Of a stretch of DNA of 64,000 bases, positions 53,601 through 61,521 are shown piece after piece. Under the pieces are notes generated by a model. That model was given only the letters and a program-made list of their open reading frames with translations. It made no database searches and had not been told where the DNA came from. Source of the DNA: Paenibacillus sp. FSL H8-0548 (GTDB lineage Bacteria; Bacillota; Bacilli; Paenibacillales; Paenibacillaceae); contig NZ_CP152049.1 in NCBI RefSeq assembly GCF_038630985.1, positions 5,228,501 to 5,292,500 of the forward strand, given 5' to 3'. Position 1 is the first letter of the stretch, and each line of letters opens with the position of its first letter. Both the position numbers and the translations under genes were made by a program.

Positions 53601-53615
53601 GGACAAGAGGTTTCT
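53584..53615. terminator. Bidirectional terminator
   Basis: AGAAACCTCTTGTC and GACAAGAGGTTTCT with a four-base loop, containing the end of the membrane protein gene and directly following purA. Confidence 0.82.
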
Positions 53616-53620
53616 CTTAG

Positions 53621-54901
53621 TTATAGCGTCATAAGCTGCTCGCGATTCGGTCCCACCGATACGCTTCCGATCTTCACGCCGATCACTTCCTCCACGAACC
53701 GAACATACTGCTGCGCTGCCTCTGGCAGCTGCTCAAAGCTGCGAATTTTCGAAATATCACAACGCCAGCCTGGAAGCCGTTTCAATACCGGCTTAGCTTG
53801 ATCGAGCTTTGCTGTAACCGGGAAAGACTCCTTTATTAGGCTTCCGTCTATCTCATAGCCTACGCATACAGGGATTTCATCCAAATAACCGAGTACATCC
53901 AGGTTGGTGAGTGCAACCTCTGTCGCCCCCTGCAGCATGCAGCCATAACGAGATGCTACAGCATCGAACCAGCCCATTCGCCTTGGCCGTCCAGTTGTCG
54001 CACCAAATTCTCCCGCATCTCCACCCAAACGACGAAGCTGATCCGCTTCCTCTCCTGACAGCTCGCTTACAAATGGGCCCGCTCCCACGCAGCTGGAATA
54101 AGCTTTCACGACTGCAATAATTCGTGTAATCGCATATGGCGGCAATCCCGCGCCAACCGGCGCAAAGCCTGCCAGCGTAGAGGAAGAAGTGGAATAAGGG
54201 TAAATACCATGATCAGGATCACGCAGCGCGCCAAGCTGACCCTCAAGCAGTATCGACTGCCCGTTGCGATACGCTTCATGGAGCAACGAACTCGTATCAC
54301 AGACGAATGGGCGCAGCTTCTCTGCTTGCTCCAGCAGCTCTGGCAGCAAGTCGATAGCCTTGATCGGCTGGCGGTTATACAATTGCTGCAGCAAAACATT
54401 TTTGGCTGCCAAGGATTGCTCAAGTCGGTGCAGCAGACGCTCTTCATCATACAAATCCGCTACTTGAACACCAAGCTTTGCATATTTATCCGCATAAAAT
54501 GGAGCGATACCCCGCTTCGTGGAACCGAAGCCGTTTGCTCCAAGCCGCTCCTCCTCCAGCTCATCGAACAAACGATGAATAGACAATACCACCTGAGCCC
54601 TCTCCGATACGCGAATGGTTGGCTCTGGCACTCCTCTAGCAAGCAGCTCATCCCGCTCTTTCAGCAATACATCAATATCTAATGCTGTCCCCGGACCGAT
54701 GACATTCGTAATTTCCGGATGAAAAACGCCCGATGGGAGCATATGCAGCGCAAATTTCCCATAGCTGTTTATAATCGTATGTCCAGCATTGCTGCCGCCT
54801 TGATAACGAACGACATAAGAGGATTCTGCGGCCAAGGCATCCGTCATCTTCCCCTTGCCCTCATCTCCCCAATTCGCACCTACTATTGCTGTCACCGTCA
54901 A
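53621..54901 (-). CDS. purA: Adenylosuccinate synthetase family protein, divergent PurA
   Basis: 426 residues. GTP-dependent ligation of aspartate to IMP, the first step to AMP. Present: N-terminal GANWGDEGKGKM (catalytic Asp and P-loop), GGSNAGHT, GATTGRPRRMGWFD and the C-terminal NLDVL/GWRCDIS region. Divergent: the usual EGAQG segment reads EGQLGALRDPDHG, shifting the IMP-contacting Gln. TTG start with GGAGG. A LysR gene lies divergently, unusual for housekeeping purA, so this may be a second, regulated paralogue. Confidence 0.88.
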   Translation of the reverse strand: MTVTAIVGANWGDEGKGKMTDALAAESSYVVRYQGGSNAGHTIINSYGKFALHMLPSGVFHPEITNVIGPGTALDIDVLLKERDELLARGVPEPTIRVSERAQVVLSIHRLFDELEEERLGANGFGSTKRGIAPFYADKYAKLGVQVADLYDEERLLHRLEQSLAAKNVLLQQLYNRQPIKAIDLLPELLEQAEKLRPFVCDTSSLLHEAYRNGQSILLEGQLGALRDPDHGIYPYSTSSSTLAGFAPVGAGLPPYAITRIIAVVKAYSSCVGAGPFVSELSGEEADQLRRLGGDAGEFGATTGRPRRMGWFDAVASRYGCMLQGATEVALTNLDVLGYLDEIPVCVGYEIDGSLIKESFPVTAKLDQAKPVLKRLPGWRCDISKIRSFEQLPEAAQQYVRFVEEVIGVKIGSVSVGPNREQLMTL

Positions 54902-54970
54902 ACCAATCGCCTCCCAAGCTTGTTTTCACTCTACTATTGTCATTATAATAGCTAGAGAAACATTAAAATA

Positions 54971-54991
54971 ATTGATATTACTAATATCAAT
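54971..54991. promoter_or_regulatory. LysR-type palindrome between purA-like and lysR genes
   Basis: Nine-base perfect arms ATTGATATT and AATATCAAT around ACT. It lies upstream of a purA promoter with good TATAAT (minus strand, about 54943-54948) but no clear -35 box, the usual picture for an activator-dependent promoter, and close to the lysR start. Confidence 0.75.
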
Positions 54992-55011
54992 CATTAGGTG
55001 AGGTAATAGGT

Positions 55012-55890
55012 ATGATCGTTAATATGGAATGGTATCGCGTTTTTTATTGGACGGCTAAGACAGGCAGCTTGTCGCGAGCCGCAGAGAAGCTTTACATTAC
55101 ACAGCCTGCCGTAACTCATACCATTAAGCAATTGGAGGCTAAATTAGGCGGACAGCTATTTTTTCGAATGGCCAAAGGAGTAAAGCTCACGGCAGAAGGG
55201 GAGGTTCTCTTCCAATATATCGAGCAAGCCTACAGCTTCATGGAAACCGGTGAGCGGATGCTCGCGGAAATGCACAATCTGCAAAGCGGTGAAATTAGCA
55301 TCGGTGCCAGCGATACGTTATGCAAGCACTATTTAATGCCTTATTTGGAGCAATTTCATACCGCTTATCCTGACATTCGAATTCGCGTAACGAATCGTAC
55401 AACACCAGAGACCATTTCACTGCTCAAGGAAGGCAAAATCGACTTTGGCATCGTACATATGCCAGCTGCTGATCGTCTGCTTGATTTTCGAACAAGTATG
55501 CCGCTTCAGGATATTCTCGTTGGTGGTCGTGCATACGCAGCGCTCGGCAGCGACGGTATGAAGCTTGAGGCGATTAGCAGCTACCCTTTGCTGCTGCTGG
55601 AAAAAGGAGCAAGCACACGCTGTTTTCTTGATGAATATGCCAAGGCCTCCGGCACCATGCTGAGCCCTGAGCTTGAGCTGGGCAGCTTCGATTTGCTTGC
55701 GCAATTCGCCAGAAGCGGATTCGGGCTCGCTTTTCTCATTCGCGAATATGTGATTGAGGAGCTGTCCACAGGCGAGCTTATTGAGATTCCGCTCCAGCCT
55801 CCTCTACCTTCGCGCAGCATCGGCATTGCTACGCTGCGCGGTGTTCCACTCTCCGCTGCAGCGAAACGGTTTCTTGAGTTGCTTCCTTAA
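55012..55890 (+). CDS. LysR family transcriptional regulator
   Basis: 292 residues. N-terminal winged HTH (GSLSRAAEKLYITQPAVTHTIKQLE) and a periplasmic-binding-like effector domain starting SGEISIGASDTLCKHYL. Divergent from the purA-like gene, with a perfect palindrome between; it probably controls that gene and itself. Effector unknown, perhaps a purine-pathway metabolite. Confidence 0.94.
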   Translation: MIVNMEWYRVFYWTAKTGSLSRAAEKLYITQPAVTHTIKQLEAKLGGQLFFRMAKGVKLTAEGEVLFQYIEQAYSFMETGERMLAEMHNLQSGEISIGASDTLCKHYLMPYLEQFHTAYPDIRIRVTNRTTPETISLLKEGKIDFGIVHMPAADRLLDFRTSMPLQDILVGGRAYAALGSDGMKLEAISSYPLLLLEKGASTRCFLDEYAKASGTMLSPELELGSFDLLAQFARSGFGLAFLIREYVIEELSTGELIEIPLQPPLPSRSIGIATLRGVPLSAAAKRFLELLP

Positions 55891-55911
55891 TGCAGGAATT
55901 TTCAAAGTATA

Positions 55912-56691
55912 TTATTTCGCATCGCGTCTGCCGTAGCTGGCTGCAAAATATTTCATTTTGTTGTAGGCTTCTGGATCAAGCTGCTTAAGCGGATGAAACT
56001 GCGGGTGGTTGGAGTTCACCTCAAGCACCCACAGCTGCTGCTCATTATCAAAAGCAAAATCAATGCCTAGCTCTTGCATGCCAGAGCGTCTTCTGCTTAA
56101 TGTACGTGATATTTGCATAGCAACACCAATAAGCCTTTCCATTCGTCTTGCAGTCTCATCTTCAGATAAACCCTGCTCAAAGCCAAGCTTTTTCATCGAA
56201 TAAAGGTCTCCGCCTTGATAATAATTCGTAACGATTTTGTTGTGCCCACCTACCTTAACCATAAAGCCTGTAAAGACCCATGAGCCTCTTGGCTTTCGCT
56301 GGACCATTGCCCGAATATCGTAGGGACAATCATTTACTTTATCTAAATCTATCGCTTTCTGAATAATAAGCCTTTTTGAACTTACTCTCTTAATATGGCT
56401 ATACACGTCAAAAACCGTTGCATAATTTCTACTCATTTGTTTTTTTCCAACAATCTCGTAGAGCTCGTAGCCCGAATCCATCCGCTTAAGCTTGAAGATT
56501 CCCATACCGAGCGAGCCCACATCTGGCTTCACATAAAGTGTGTCATAGTAATTAAGCATCATTTGCAAATGATTTCGACTAAACGAAACGGTATGCGGCA
56601 CGTATTGCTTCAGACTCCTATTTGCTGATAGGTACCTGCAGACGCGCAGCTTGCCTCGTATATTACGACTTGCATATCTTTTCTTATACAC
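55912..56691 (-). CDS. YheC/YheD-family ATP-grasp protein
   Basis: 259 residues with ATP-grasp features: VKPDVGSLGMGIFKLKR (ATP-binding lysine and glycine loop), IIQKAIDL, DIRAMVQR and LGIDFAFD...LWVLEVNSNHP with metal-binding acidic residues. The family includes endospore coat-associated YheC/YheD. Substrate of the ATP-grasp domain unknown. GTG start behind GAGGTGA. Family members are often longer (about 350-450), so it is a short version. Confidence 0.85.
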   Translation of the reverse strand: MYKKRYASRNIRGKLRVCRYLSANRSLKQYVPHTVSFSRNHLQMMLNYYDTLYVKPDVGSLGMGIFKLKRMDSGYELYEIVGKKQMSRNYATVFDVYSHIKRVSSKRLIIQKAIDLDKVNDCPYDIRAMVQRKPRGSWVFTGFMVKVGGHNKIVTNYYQGGDLYSMKKLGFEQGLSEDETARRMERLIGVAMQISRTLSRRRSGMQELGIDFAFDNEQQLWVLEVNSNHPQFHPLKQLDPEAYNKMKYFAASYGRRDAK

Positions 56692-56881
56692 TGTTCTCTC
56701 ACCTCGTCATATTTTATGAGAGGAGATACTATAGCAATTGTACGAACGTTTACAAGCATAAAAAAAATTAACCTGTTTATTGGGTAATTCGGAACATTTT
56801 CGGTATTTTGTACGTTATACTTGTGCAGGGGCCAATTTTAAAGTTTTATAAATTGAAATACAATCGAGAGGTGTGTCTTTT

Positions 56882-58177
56882 TTGTTTAATCTTAGTAAAG
56901 TATCGAAGCCAATTAAAAGCACTTTGCTCGTTATCATTGTTCTTGTATTCGCGATCAGTGCCGCGTCAGTTCTCATTTATGGTGATCATTTTTTGTTAGG
57001 CTCCTATGAGAAATTGAATAATGATGATGTGAAATACGTGAACAGCGCCAAAATTTTATTGAACAAGCATACGCTTGCTTATAACAGCGGCGAGTCTCCA
57101 TCGTCTTTTATTATGCCTGGGATGCCGTTTGTATTATCTGGGTTAATGCTTATTTTCGGACAAGGCGAAGCCGCTGTTATCGCCTTCCGACTTTTGCAGG
57201 TTCTGCTTCAAGCTTTCTCGGTCTATTTGATTTTTGTCATTGCCAATTATATGTTTAATAGCAGAGCTGCACTTATAGCATCGATAGCTACTGCTTTGTA
57301 TTTGCCAGATTACTTCTCCTCGGGCGCTATTCTGTCTGAGACCATATTCAGGACGATCTTCATTCTGCTGATTTGCTTCAGCTTGCTCGCTTTGAAGAGC
57401 AACCAGACAAAACATTATGTGATTGTCGCTGTTTTAGTTGTGCTTGGCTGCTACTTTAAACCACATACGGGGCTTTTTCCGGTTGTATTATTTGTTTTGT
57501 GGCTGTTCAATAAAGTTTCCTGGAAAACAATCGTTAAGCATACAGCCGTAATCTCCGTTACGATGATTCTTCTGCTTTGTCCTTGGTGGATACGCAACTA
57601 CGTGACCTTTGATCAGTTCATTCCCTTCACCAAATCGGCAGGAAATCCTATGCTGCTGGGCGCATTAATTAATAATAATGCTCCTGCAAAGCCATTTTTC
57701 GATGCTCATCCAGAATATGTAGGCGCCGATAGAGCCAGTCTATTCGTTGGGTCAGACGACGCAATGGCTGAAACTGCGCAAAAAATTATGAAATATGGCT
57801 TCACTTACCAGCCAATGGACTATTTAAATTGGTACACGATCGAGAAGATCAAGGGGCTTTATCTCGGACCTTATTATTGGAGAACAGTGTTCGATATACC
57901 TCTTGCACTCGTCTATACTACTCATGTTGTAGCTATGGCAATTGGCAGCATTGGCTTGCTGTTTATGCTCATCAGTGCCATTAGAAAACGTAATATTCCT
58001 TACATGCTTTTACTATTTACACTAGCCTATTTCACCGTCATCTATGTTCCATTCGTCGCCTTCTCGCGCTATGGTTACCCGAATCTATTTCTCATTTTCA
58101 TTGCTGGTGCCTTTTTCGTTGATCGGCTGATCAGCAATTTGAAGCACAATCGGTTAGAAGCGATTGCTAAACCTTAG
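56882..58177 (+). CDS. Polytopic glycosyltransferase-like membrane protein
   Basis: 431 residues with about 10-11 membrane segments. The first extracellular loop (YEKLNNDDVKYVNSAKILL and SFIMPGMPF) has the acidic pair placed as in GT39/ArnT-type (GT-C) transferases that use polyprenyl-phosphate sugars. Acceptor unknown; cell-surface glycan or protein glycosylation is likely. AGAGGTG fits TTG 56882; GTG at 56873 lies inside the RBS. Single gene, followed by 1.1 kb of repeats. Confidence 0.82.
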   Translation: MFNLSKVSKPIKSTLLVIIVLVFAISAASVLIYGDHFLLGSYEKLNNDDVKYVNSAKILLNKHTLAYNSGESPSSFIMPGMPFVLSGLMLIFGQGEAAVIAFRLLQVLLQAFSVYLIFVIANYMFNSRAALIASIATALYLPDYFSSGAILSETIFRTIFILLICFSLLALKSNQTKHYVIVAVLVVLGCYFKPHTGLFPVVLFVLWLFNKVSWKTIVKHTAVISVTMILLLCPWWIRNYVTFDQFIPFTKSAGNPMLLGALINNNAPAKPFFDAHPEYVGADRASLFVGSDDAMAETAQKIMKYGFTYQPMDYLNWYTIEKIKGLYLGPYYWRTVFDIPLALVYTTHVVAMAIGSIGLLFMLISAIRKRNIPYMLLLFTLAYFTVIYVPFVAFSRYGYPNLFLIFIAGAFFVDRLISNLKHNRLEAIAKP

Positions 58178-58184
58178 AGAGTTT

Positions 58185-58320
58185 CTACCAAACCTTTAAA
58201 AGGCTTCTACCAACCTTCAAAGGCTTCTACCAACCTTCAAAGGCTTCTACCAACCTTCAAAGGCTTCTACCAACCTTCAAAGGCTTCTACCAAACCTTTA
58301 AAGGCTTCTACCCAAACCTT
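58185..58320 (+). repeat. 20-bp tandem repeat (about seven units)
   Basis: CCTTCAAAGGCTTCTACCAA recurs with period 20, with a few 21-22-base variants (CCTTTAAAAGG, CTACCCAAA). Two to three further units lie at 58797-58852. No open frame with an RBS uses it. Confidence 0.9.
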
Positions 58321-58550
58321 CAAAGGCGTTTCGAACCCTCCCAAACCCTCCCTTCCAAGGGAGGGCCCCGAGGCGCTGCGCCCTCTGGACACCTGCACGA
58401 GGAGTAACGTTGAAGTTAATCAATTGCGCCAAGTGCAACGTTCGCGGTGGATCGCTTTCGTCCCTGCGGGACACGCTTTCAGTTTGTTAATTAGATCCTA
58501 GATCTTAGTTACTTTGTGTTTCTTTCTTAGGTTGTTAGGTTGGGCGTGCT
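58321..58550 (+). repeat. 230-bp direct repeat, copy 1
   Basis: Contains CCCTCCC-TTCCAA-GGGAGGG hairpin, GAGGCGCTGCGCCCTC, and GTCCCTGCGGGAC. Aligns base for base with 58853-59082 at offset 532 without net length change. Confidence 0.92.
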
Positions 58551-58796
58551 CGTTGGATTGTTACGTTCAGGTATAGCTCTACAGAACGGAACTACGCTGC
58601 ACTTTGTACAACGTAAACGACGTTACTCACCTGACTTCTCTCGTACATTGTAGTTTGTACAATAGATTACCTAATCTATGCCGATATTCGATGGTTTGGA
58701 GCTAATTCTGCTGCAATATTACAACGTAGCCCTTTGAAACTGCTCTCATGTCAGGTTTCTATTGTACTAAGTGCAGTCTAGACTTCTCTTATTCTA
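58551..58796. other. Non-coding stretch between the two direct repeats
   Basis: A/T-rich with several inverted repeats, the clearest ATAGATTA-CC-TAATCTAT at 58662-58679, and repeated TTTGTACAA motifs. I see no gene or recognisable RNA. Confidence 0.5.
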
Positions 58797-58852
58797 TCAA
58801 CCAAACCTTCAAAAGGCTTCTACCAACCTTCAAAAGACTTCTACCAAACCTT

Positions 58853-59082
58853 CAAAGGCGTTTCGAACCCTCCCAAACCCTCCCTTCCAAGGGAGGGCCC
58901 CGAGGCGCTGCGCCCTCTGGACACCTGCATGAGGAATAACGTTGAAGTTAATCAAATGCGCCTAGTGAGACGTTGAGGATGGATCGCTTTCGTCCCTGCG
59001 GGACACGCTTTCAGTTCGCTTGTTAAATCCTAGATCCTAGTTACTTTGTGTTTCTTTCTCTGGTTGTTAGATTGGGTGTGCT
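58853..59082 (+). repeat. 230-bp direct repeat, copy 2
   Basis: Same order of hairpins as copy 1, with scattered substitutions outside the GC-rich core. Followed after four bases by copy B of the 194-bp element. Confidence 0.92.
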
Positions 59083-59086
59083 AGTC

Positions 59087-59280
59087 ATATAAGTTGAACT
59101 TGAAAAATGAAGTATAAGCGAAGCGAGAAGATCGTTCTGGAGAAACGAAGTGTTCGCCTTTGCAGCCGGATTCTTACCTTTAAATGTCTTAGGAAATCAT
59201 AGAATCTGGCTGCAACCGCGATCGTAAGAATGATCTTCTCGCGCAGCGCACAATACGTAAGTTTCTAGTTCCACTTAGAT
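59087..59280. mobile_element. 194-bp terminal-inverted-repeat element, copy B
   Basis: Begins ATATAAGTTGAACTT; the right end TTCCACTTAGAT has two changes from the inverted repeat. Same length and internal pairing as copy A at 34456. Confidence 0.85.
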
Positions 59281-59302
59281 ACTCCTTAACTAATAAATCA
59301 AA

Positions 59303-59338
59303 CAAAGAGGCACTCGGCGATTCGCCGAGTGCCTCTTT
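59303..59338 (-). terminator. Terminator after the LplC-type permease
   Basis: AAAGAGGCACTCGGCGA and TCGCCGAGTGCCTCTTT with a two-base loop, then GTTTG on the minus strand; a very stable 17-bp stem. Confidence 0.9.
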
Positions 59339-59348
59339 GTTTTTGCAG

Positions 59349-60227
59349 CTACTCCTTAACCGAACCCATCACCAAGCCTTTGACAAAAAACTTTTGGAGG
59401 AAGGGATATACGATCAGGATTGGGAGCGCGCCGATGAAAATTTGAGCTGATTTCACTGTTTTTTGCGAGATGAGTGCCATATCAGCCGGGTTTATGCTCA
59501 TGGAGCTCATATCGCGCTGAATGATGACCGTTTGAAGAAAGGTCGCCAGCGGATAGCGCTTCGGATCGCCGATATACAGCAAACCATCAAACCAGGAGTT
59601 CCAGTGGAATACCATGCTGAATAGTGCGAGCGTTGCAATAGCCGGCAGCGAAACAGGAAGGTAGATGCTGAACAAGGTACGAAAATGACCCGCGCCATCA
59701 ATGAGTGCTGCCTCCTCAAGCTCCTTCGGAACGCCGCGGAAGAAGTTAAGCATAAGGATCGTTAGAAACACGTTGACCGCTCCTGGAAGCACCAGCACCC
59801 AGAAGTTGTCCATAAGGCCAATCTTTTGAATGACCATATAAAATGGGACAAGTCCGCCGTTGAAAAGCATCGTAAATACGAACAGCCATGCGTACACATT
59901 TCTGCCGCGGAAAGCAGAGTTTTCTTTGGATAACGGATATGCTGCCAAGAAAGCTAATACTAGTGTTAAAAAAGTACCAATAACCGTTCTCTTTACTGCG
60001 ATCCACATCGAGCTCAGAAACACGGGATTACTCGTTGTTTTCTTGTAGGCCTCTAGCGTGAAATCGACTGGCCATAAACCAACGATGTTGGCGTCAGCCG
60101 CTGCTTTCGCACTCAGTGATACTGCTAATACATGCACCAACGGTATAACGCAAAGAAGCGCAAGAACAATCAACAGAACGGTATTAAAAATATTGAATAC
60201 GCGATAGGATGGGGATTTGTGATACAT
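59349..60227 (-). CDS. Carbohydrate ABC permease, LplC/YtcP type
   Basis: 292 residues, six membrane segments and the EAA loop EEAALIDGAGHFRTLFSIYL. The C-terminus FVKGLVMGSVKE is typical of LplC-type permeases. AGGAGG before the ATG. Last gene of the importer operon. Confidence 0.95.
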   Translation of the reverse strand: MYHKSPSYRVFNIFNTVLLIVLALLCVIPLVHVLAVSLSAKAAADANIVGLWPVDFTLEAYKKTTSNPVFLSSMWIAVKRTVIGTFLTLVLAFLAAYPLSKENSAFRGRNVYAWLFVFTMLFNGGLVPFYMVIQKIGLMDNFWVLVLPGAVNVFLTILMLNFFRGVPKELEEAALIDGAGHFRTLFSIYLPVSLPAIATLALFSMVFHWNSWFDGLLYIGDPKRYPLATFLQTVIIQRDMSSMSINPADMALISQKTVKSAQIFIGALPILIVYPFLQKFFVKGLVMGSVKE

Positions 60228-60246
60228 TCAGCATGACCTCCTTTAT

Positions 60247-61215
60247 TTAAAAAATTCTGTAATTGGCTAGTTTGTAAGCTAAGCGATATGAAATAACGAC
60301 TAGAACGAAGCTGATCACTGATTTAAACAACCCAATTGCCGTTCCGAAGCCCATTTCACCGTTTAGAATCGCTGTCCGATATACGAAGGTGTCAATAATA
60401 TCACCTTTGGAGTAGACGAGTGAATTATATAGGTTGAAAATTTGGTCAAAGCCGGCATTTAGTACGTTTCCAAGCGCAAGCGTACCGACTACTATTGCGA
60501 TAGGAATCATGGAAGGCACTGTAATATGAAGCGTCTGCTTCCAGCGGTTTGCGCCATCCACTTCAGCCGCCTCATACAAGGATGGATTAATGTTGGCAAG
60601 TGCAGCTAAAAATACAACCGTACCAAAACCGAATTCCTTCCATACATCCGAGAGAATGACAGTGAATCGGAACCAATCTCCATTACCTAGGAAGAAGATC
60701 GGCTCCATTCCGAATACGCCCGTCAAAATACGATTTACAAGCCCGCCTTCCGTTGATAGCAGATCTGTCAGTATGCCACCCAAGATCACCCATGATAAGA
60801 AGTGAGGCAAGTATACAAGCGTTTGAACGAAGCGCTTGACCAGCTGCTTTCTAATTTCATTTAAAAGAATAGCAAACATGAACGGAGCAAACAGATTCAA
60901 AACCATTTTGAAAATGGCTATTATTAATGTGTTCCAAATGACCTGCAAGCTGTCTTCCCTCTCGAACAAATACCGGAACTGATCCAGTCCAACCCACTCG
61001 GAGCCTGTCAGGCCGAGCCAAGGCTTATAGTCCTGAAATGCCATGACGAGCCCACCCATAGGCAAGTAGGCAAAGATAATGAGAAAGGCGAGGGATGGAA
61101 GCACCATTAGATGAAATTGCCATTGTTTTAACAGGTAATAAAACAGCGGTTTTCCTTTTGTTTTGACAACAGATTTTGAGATGCCGTCTTGTTCTAGCGT
61201 TTGTTGATGTGACAT
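60247..61215 (-). CDS. Carbohydrate ABC permease, LplB type
   Basis: 322 residues, six membrane segments and the EAA loop YEAAEVDGANRWKQTLHITV. Forms the channel with the LplC-type permease 20 bases downstream. GGGAGG before the ATG. The binding-protein gene lies upstream, separated by a terminator and a 99-bp repeat. Confidence 0.95.
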   Translation of the reverse strand: MSHQQTLEQDGISKSVVKTKGKPLFYYLLKQWQFHLMVLPSLAFLIIFAYLPMGGLVMAFQDYKPWLGLTGSEWVGLDQFRYLFEREDSLQVIWNTLIIAIFKMVLNLFAPFMFAILLNEIRKQLVKRFVQTLVYLPHFLSWVILGGILTDLLSTEGGLVNRILTGVFGMEPIFFLGNGDWFRFTVILSDVWKEFGFGTVVFLAALANINPSLYEAAEVDGANRWKQTLHITVPSMIPIAIVVGTLALGNVLNAGFDQIFNLYNSLVYSKGDIIDTFVYRTAILNGEMGFGTAIGLFKSVISFVLVVISYRLAYKLANYRIF

Positions 61216-61376
61216 AGTTGTTCCTCCCGCTGGATGAAATGTGGAACGCCGTTAGCCCCTTATGAGGCGCGTATGCACCGCGTTCCTTATATCAAAATTA
61301 TATCAGCGTCACTAAAATCGAAATAGCTAACAAACCCAACATTCATGGCACAAATACAACCACTTTCAACAATAAA

Positions 61377-61475
61377 CAAGGTGAAACGGCTGTCGCCATT
61401 CTTATGGCGGTGGCGCGTTTCATTCCGGAGAAATATAGAGAAAGTATGGCGAAATGATTTGCTTTCCTATATTTC
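61377..61475 (-). repeat. 99-bp terminator-following element, copy 3
   Basis: Same layout as copies 1 and 2; starts directly after the T tract of the binding-protein terminator. Inner stem is a perfect CGCCAT/ATGGCG. It sits inside the importer operon. Confidence 0.85.
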
Positions 61476-61510
61476 AAAAAAAAATGCGACCCCCAAAGAG
61501 GTCGCATTTC
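61476..61510 (-). terminator. Terminator after the LipO-type gene
   Basis: AAATGCGACC and GGTCGCATTT with an eight-base loop; nine T on the minus strand. Lies between binding protein and permease genes. Confidence 0.88.
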
Positions 61511-61521
61511 AAGCTATATCA

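Noticed and set aside
53621-54901. PurZ (diaminopurine synthesis) identity for the PurA-type protein
   Set aside because: The N-terminal catalytic aspartate in WGDEGKGK is retained, whereas PurZ enzymes lack it.
58748-58939. Plus-strand frame of 63 codons in the repeat region
   Set aside because: Covers 20-bp repeats and part of the 230-bp direct repeat, has no RBS and is not preserved in copy 1.
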